Below, in pieces: positions 62,222 to 64,000 of a stretch of 64,000 nucleotides of DNA. The notes beneath the pieces were generated by a model. The model saw nothing but the letters and a program-made list of their open reading frames with translations. It did not search any database and was not told where the DNA came from. The position numbers and the translations under genes were made by a program. Position 1 is the stretch's first letter, and every line of letters begins with the position of its first letter. The DNA is from Bactericera cockerelli (taxonomy: Eukaryota > Arthropoda > Insecta > Hemiptera > Triozidae), in NCBI GenBank assembly GCA_024516035.1, contig CM044961.1, forward strand, positions 6,259,515 to 6,323,514. Reading direction: 5' to 3'.

Positions 62222-62570
62222 CCTTTCTCTCTCTCTGTCTCTCTCTTTCTCTCTCTAACTTCCTTTCTCTCTCTGTCTCTCTTTCTCTCGCTCTATCTTT
62301 CCTCCTTTTCCTCGCTCTCTCTCTCTCTTTCTTCCTCTCTCTTTCTTCTTCTCTCATTCTTCCTCTCCCTCGCTCTCTCTCTCCCTCCTTCTCTCTCTCC
62401 CTCTCTATCTACCTCTTTCTCTCTCTCCCTCCTTCTCTACCTCTCCTTTCTTCCTCTCTTTCTTTCCCTCTAACTCTCTCTCCCTCCTTCTCTCCCTTGC
62501 CTTTATCTCTTTCTCTCTCACCCTCCCTCATTCTTTCTCTTTTCCTCTCTATCTTTCTCCCTTCCTCAGT
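62222..62570 (+). repeat. CT-rich low-complexity tract
   Basis: About 350 bp of TCTCTC, TTCCTC and CCTCTC runs. The 120-codon serine/leucine frame is an artefact. Confidence 0.88.
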
Positions 62571-63140
62571 GGCCTTTGCAAAGGAAATGAGAATTTTCGT
62601 ATTTCGAAAGTAAATTGTTCGGAATGTTGAGGACTCTGGAAAAGGTTTGAATGTCTTTTCTCTTTCTCCCTCTCCTTGGGTACTTTTGAGTTTCGACCGC
62701 TATCTCTTATTCAATGATGTGGCCAAAATGTGTAAGGGATTCACTTCATAAGCTTGAATCGAAAGGGGTGGGAGATTTCTTTCAAATGGCCATCTTTGAA
62801 GAAGAAGAAAACAATGTAGGTAGATAATTTCTATAAAATACAACATGGTCACCCTGTATATACCTAAAGATACTTAGTTCCAGTAAAGATGTACCCACTC
62901 ATGTTTAAAATCAACAGTAGTGATTTCAACCAGAGCTTCCTGTGTAAATCCTGTGCAAATAGAGGAAAAAAAAAATCTTTTCCTGATACCTATACCTAGG
63001 TGCATTTACTCGGAAAAAAATAATCTTAAGAGCACTCCAGACATACCTGCCTAGCACGAAGAATTCTCGAAGATCAAGTATCAATAAAATAAAATGTAAA
63101 TAAATAAATACCATTACTATTTGCTTTTAAAGAAACAGAT
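62570..63140. other. non-coding stretch
   Basis: It contains ACCCTGTATATACC at 62851, an end-like motif of the CAGGGTG class without an identified partner. No gene seen. Confidence 0.35.
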
Positions 63141-63145
63141 AAATA

Positions 63146-64000
63146 CAGGGTGGGGCAAAAGTCTGGAAACCCCTGAATAACTTTCGAATGGCTTCTTCCG
63201 TAAAATTAAAATTTTGTAAGGTAAACCGGGCTAATAAGACCTTCTTTTAGAGTGGGGTCGATTTTTGTTACCGGCCCCCATGTTGGAGCCAGGGGGGCCA
63301 ACTTCATTTTTTTTAAATACGAACCCCTACCTTGCGATACATTTTGGAAAGGTCTTTAAATAAGAAATACATTGGTGCAAATTTTATTTTTTTAATATTA
63401 ACTGTTTGCAAATGACGTCCAACTTTGTGTATGCAGTAAAGTCTGGAAACCCCTGAATACCTTTTGAAAGGGCTTCCTCAGTAAATTTAAAATTGTACAC
63501 GGTAAGTCAGGGTAATTAGACCTTTCCAAAAATGTATCGCAAAGTGGGGTTTCGTATTTAAAAAAATGAAGTTGGCCTCCCTGGCCCCGACATGGGGGCC
63601 GGTTAAAAAAAATTGGTCCCATTCTAATAAAAGGTCTAATTACCAAGGATTACCGTACACAATTTTAAATTTACTGAGGAAGCCCTTTCAAAAGATATTC
63701 AGGGGTTTCCAGACTTTACTGCATACACAAAGTTGGACGCCATTTGCAAACAGTTAAAATTAAAAAAATAAAATTTACACCAATGTATTTTTTATTTAAA
63801 GACCTTTTCAAAAATGTATCGCAAGGTGGGGGTTCGTATTTAAAAAAAATGAAGTTGGCCCCCCTGGCCCCGACATGGTGGCCGGTAAAAAAAATCGACC
63901 CCACTCTAAAAAAAGGTCTTATTAGCCCGGTTCACTGTACAAAATTTTAATTTTACCGAAGAAGCCATTCGAAAGTTATTCAGGGGTTTCCAGACTTTTG
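63146..64000. mobile_element. foldback element 3, runs off the window
   Basis: Begins CAGGGTGGGGCAAAAGTCTG after TA (63144-63145). The sequence is one large palindrome centred near 63579: GTCTGGAAACCCCTGAAT recurs at 63435 and inverted at about 63700 and 63975. The inverse end stops inside the element at base 64000 and would be expected at about 64012. No transposase. Confidence 0.85.

Noticed and set aside
62111..62473. 120-codon serine/leucine-rich frame
   Set aside because: A read-through of the CT-rich tract at 62222-62570.
63398..63950. Pairs of near-identical short frames on opposite strands near the window end
   Set aside because: Mirror images produced by the palindrome of foldback element 3.

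Overview
The window is animal nuclear DNA, almost certainly from an insect with a large, repeat-rich, AT-rich genome. Two lines of evidence support this: spliced exons with canonical GT..AG sites, and a gene of the takeout / juvenile-hormone-binding-protein-like (JHBP) family, which is typical of insects. I cannot name the species.

Host gene. Only one host gene is convincing, and it lies on the minus strand. Exon 1 (53113 down to 53023) encodes a signal peptide and exon 2 (17387 down to 17295) encodes the N-terminal CX9C segment of a takeout-like protein. Both exons end in phase 1 at strong donors, and they join in frame across a 35.6 kb intron that fills more than half of the window. A TATA/initiator pair sits at 53467-53432. 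No third exon was recognised to the left, so intron 2 probably runs off the window and contains everything from 17294 down to 1.

Mobile elements. Class II: an intact Tc1-like element with a full DD34E transposase (8791-10394); an internally deleted mariner (55689-56606); a hAT-type MITE family with CAGGCGCGGCCGGTG ends and one perfect 8-bp target duplication (47348-47856, plus three more copies); and three large TA-flanked foldback elements (10833-13999, 14066-16222, 63146 to beyond 64000). Class I: a Ty3/Gypsy element with near-identical 220-bp LTRs that has lost the gag capsid and the RT thumb/RNase H (24642-27797), and a 5'-truncated non-LTR retrotransposon (about 40044-41343).

SINEs. Dozens of short interspersed elements fall into families that I letter here. 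A: tRNA head closing with TGCACTGG/CCAGTGCA, (ATT)n tail. B: tRNA head beginning CCGACCTCAGTAGC. C: tRNA head beginning CACTGTGGCCGAGTGAG. D: tRNA head plus a shared core and a (GAA)n tail. E: 5S-rRNA-derived head plus the same core as D, poly(A) tail. F: head TGTCCCGGTAGCTCAGTGG. G: head GCGCGATTAGCTCAGTGG. H: a tail module (CCCCGCCCTTTAGTTAGG ... AATAAAG, (AAT)n). I: a tRNA-like head, GAGCCACGGAGGTCGG in antisense. J is a longer non-SINE repeat bounded by CTTTCCTTAT / ATAAGGAAAG. Heads, cores and tails are exchanged between families, and one 5S/tRNA chimera is present.

Tandem repeats and background. There are five minisatellite or tandem blocks (notably 51-bp, 19-bp and about 100-bp units), long CT/GA and GT tracts, and poly(A) runs. 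No rRNA gene, functional tRNA gene, CRISPR array or bacterial-type operon was seen. Most open frames in the window are by-products of these repeats.
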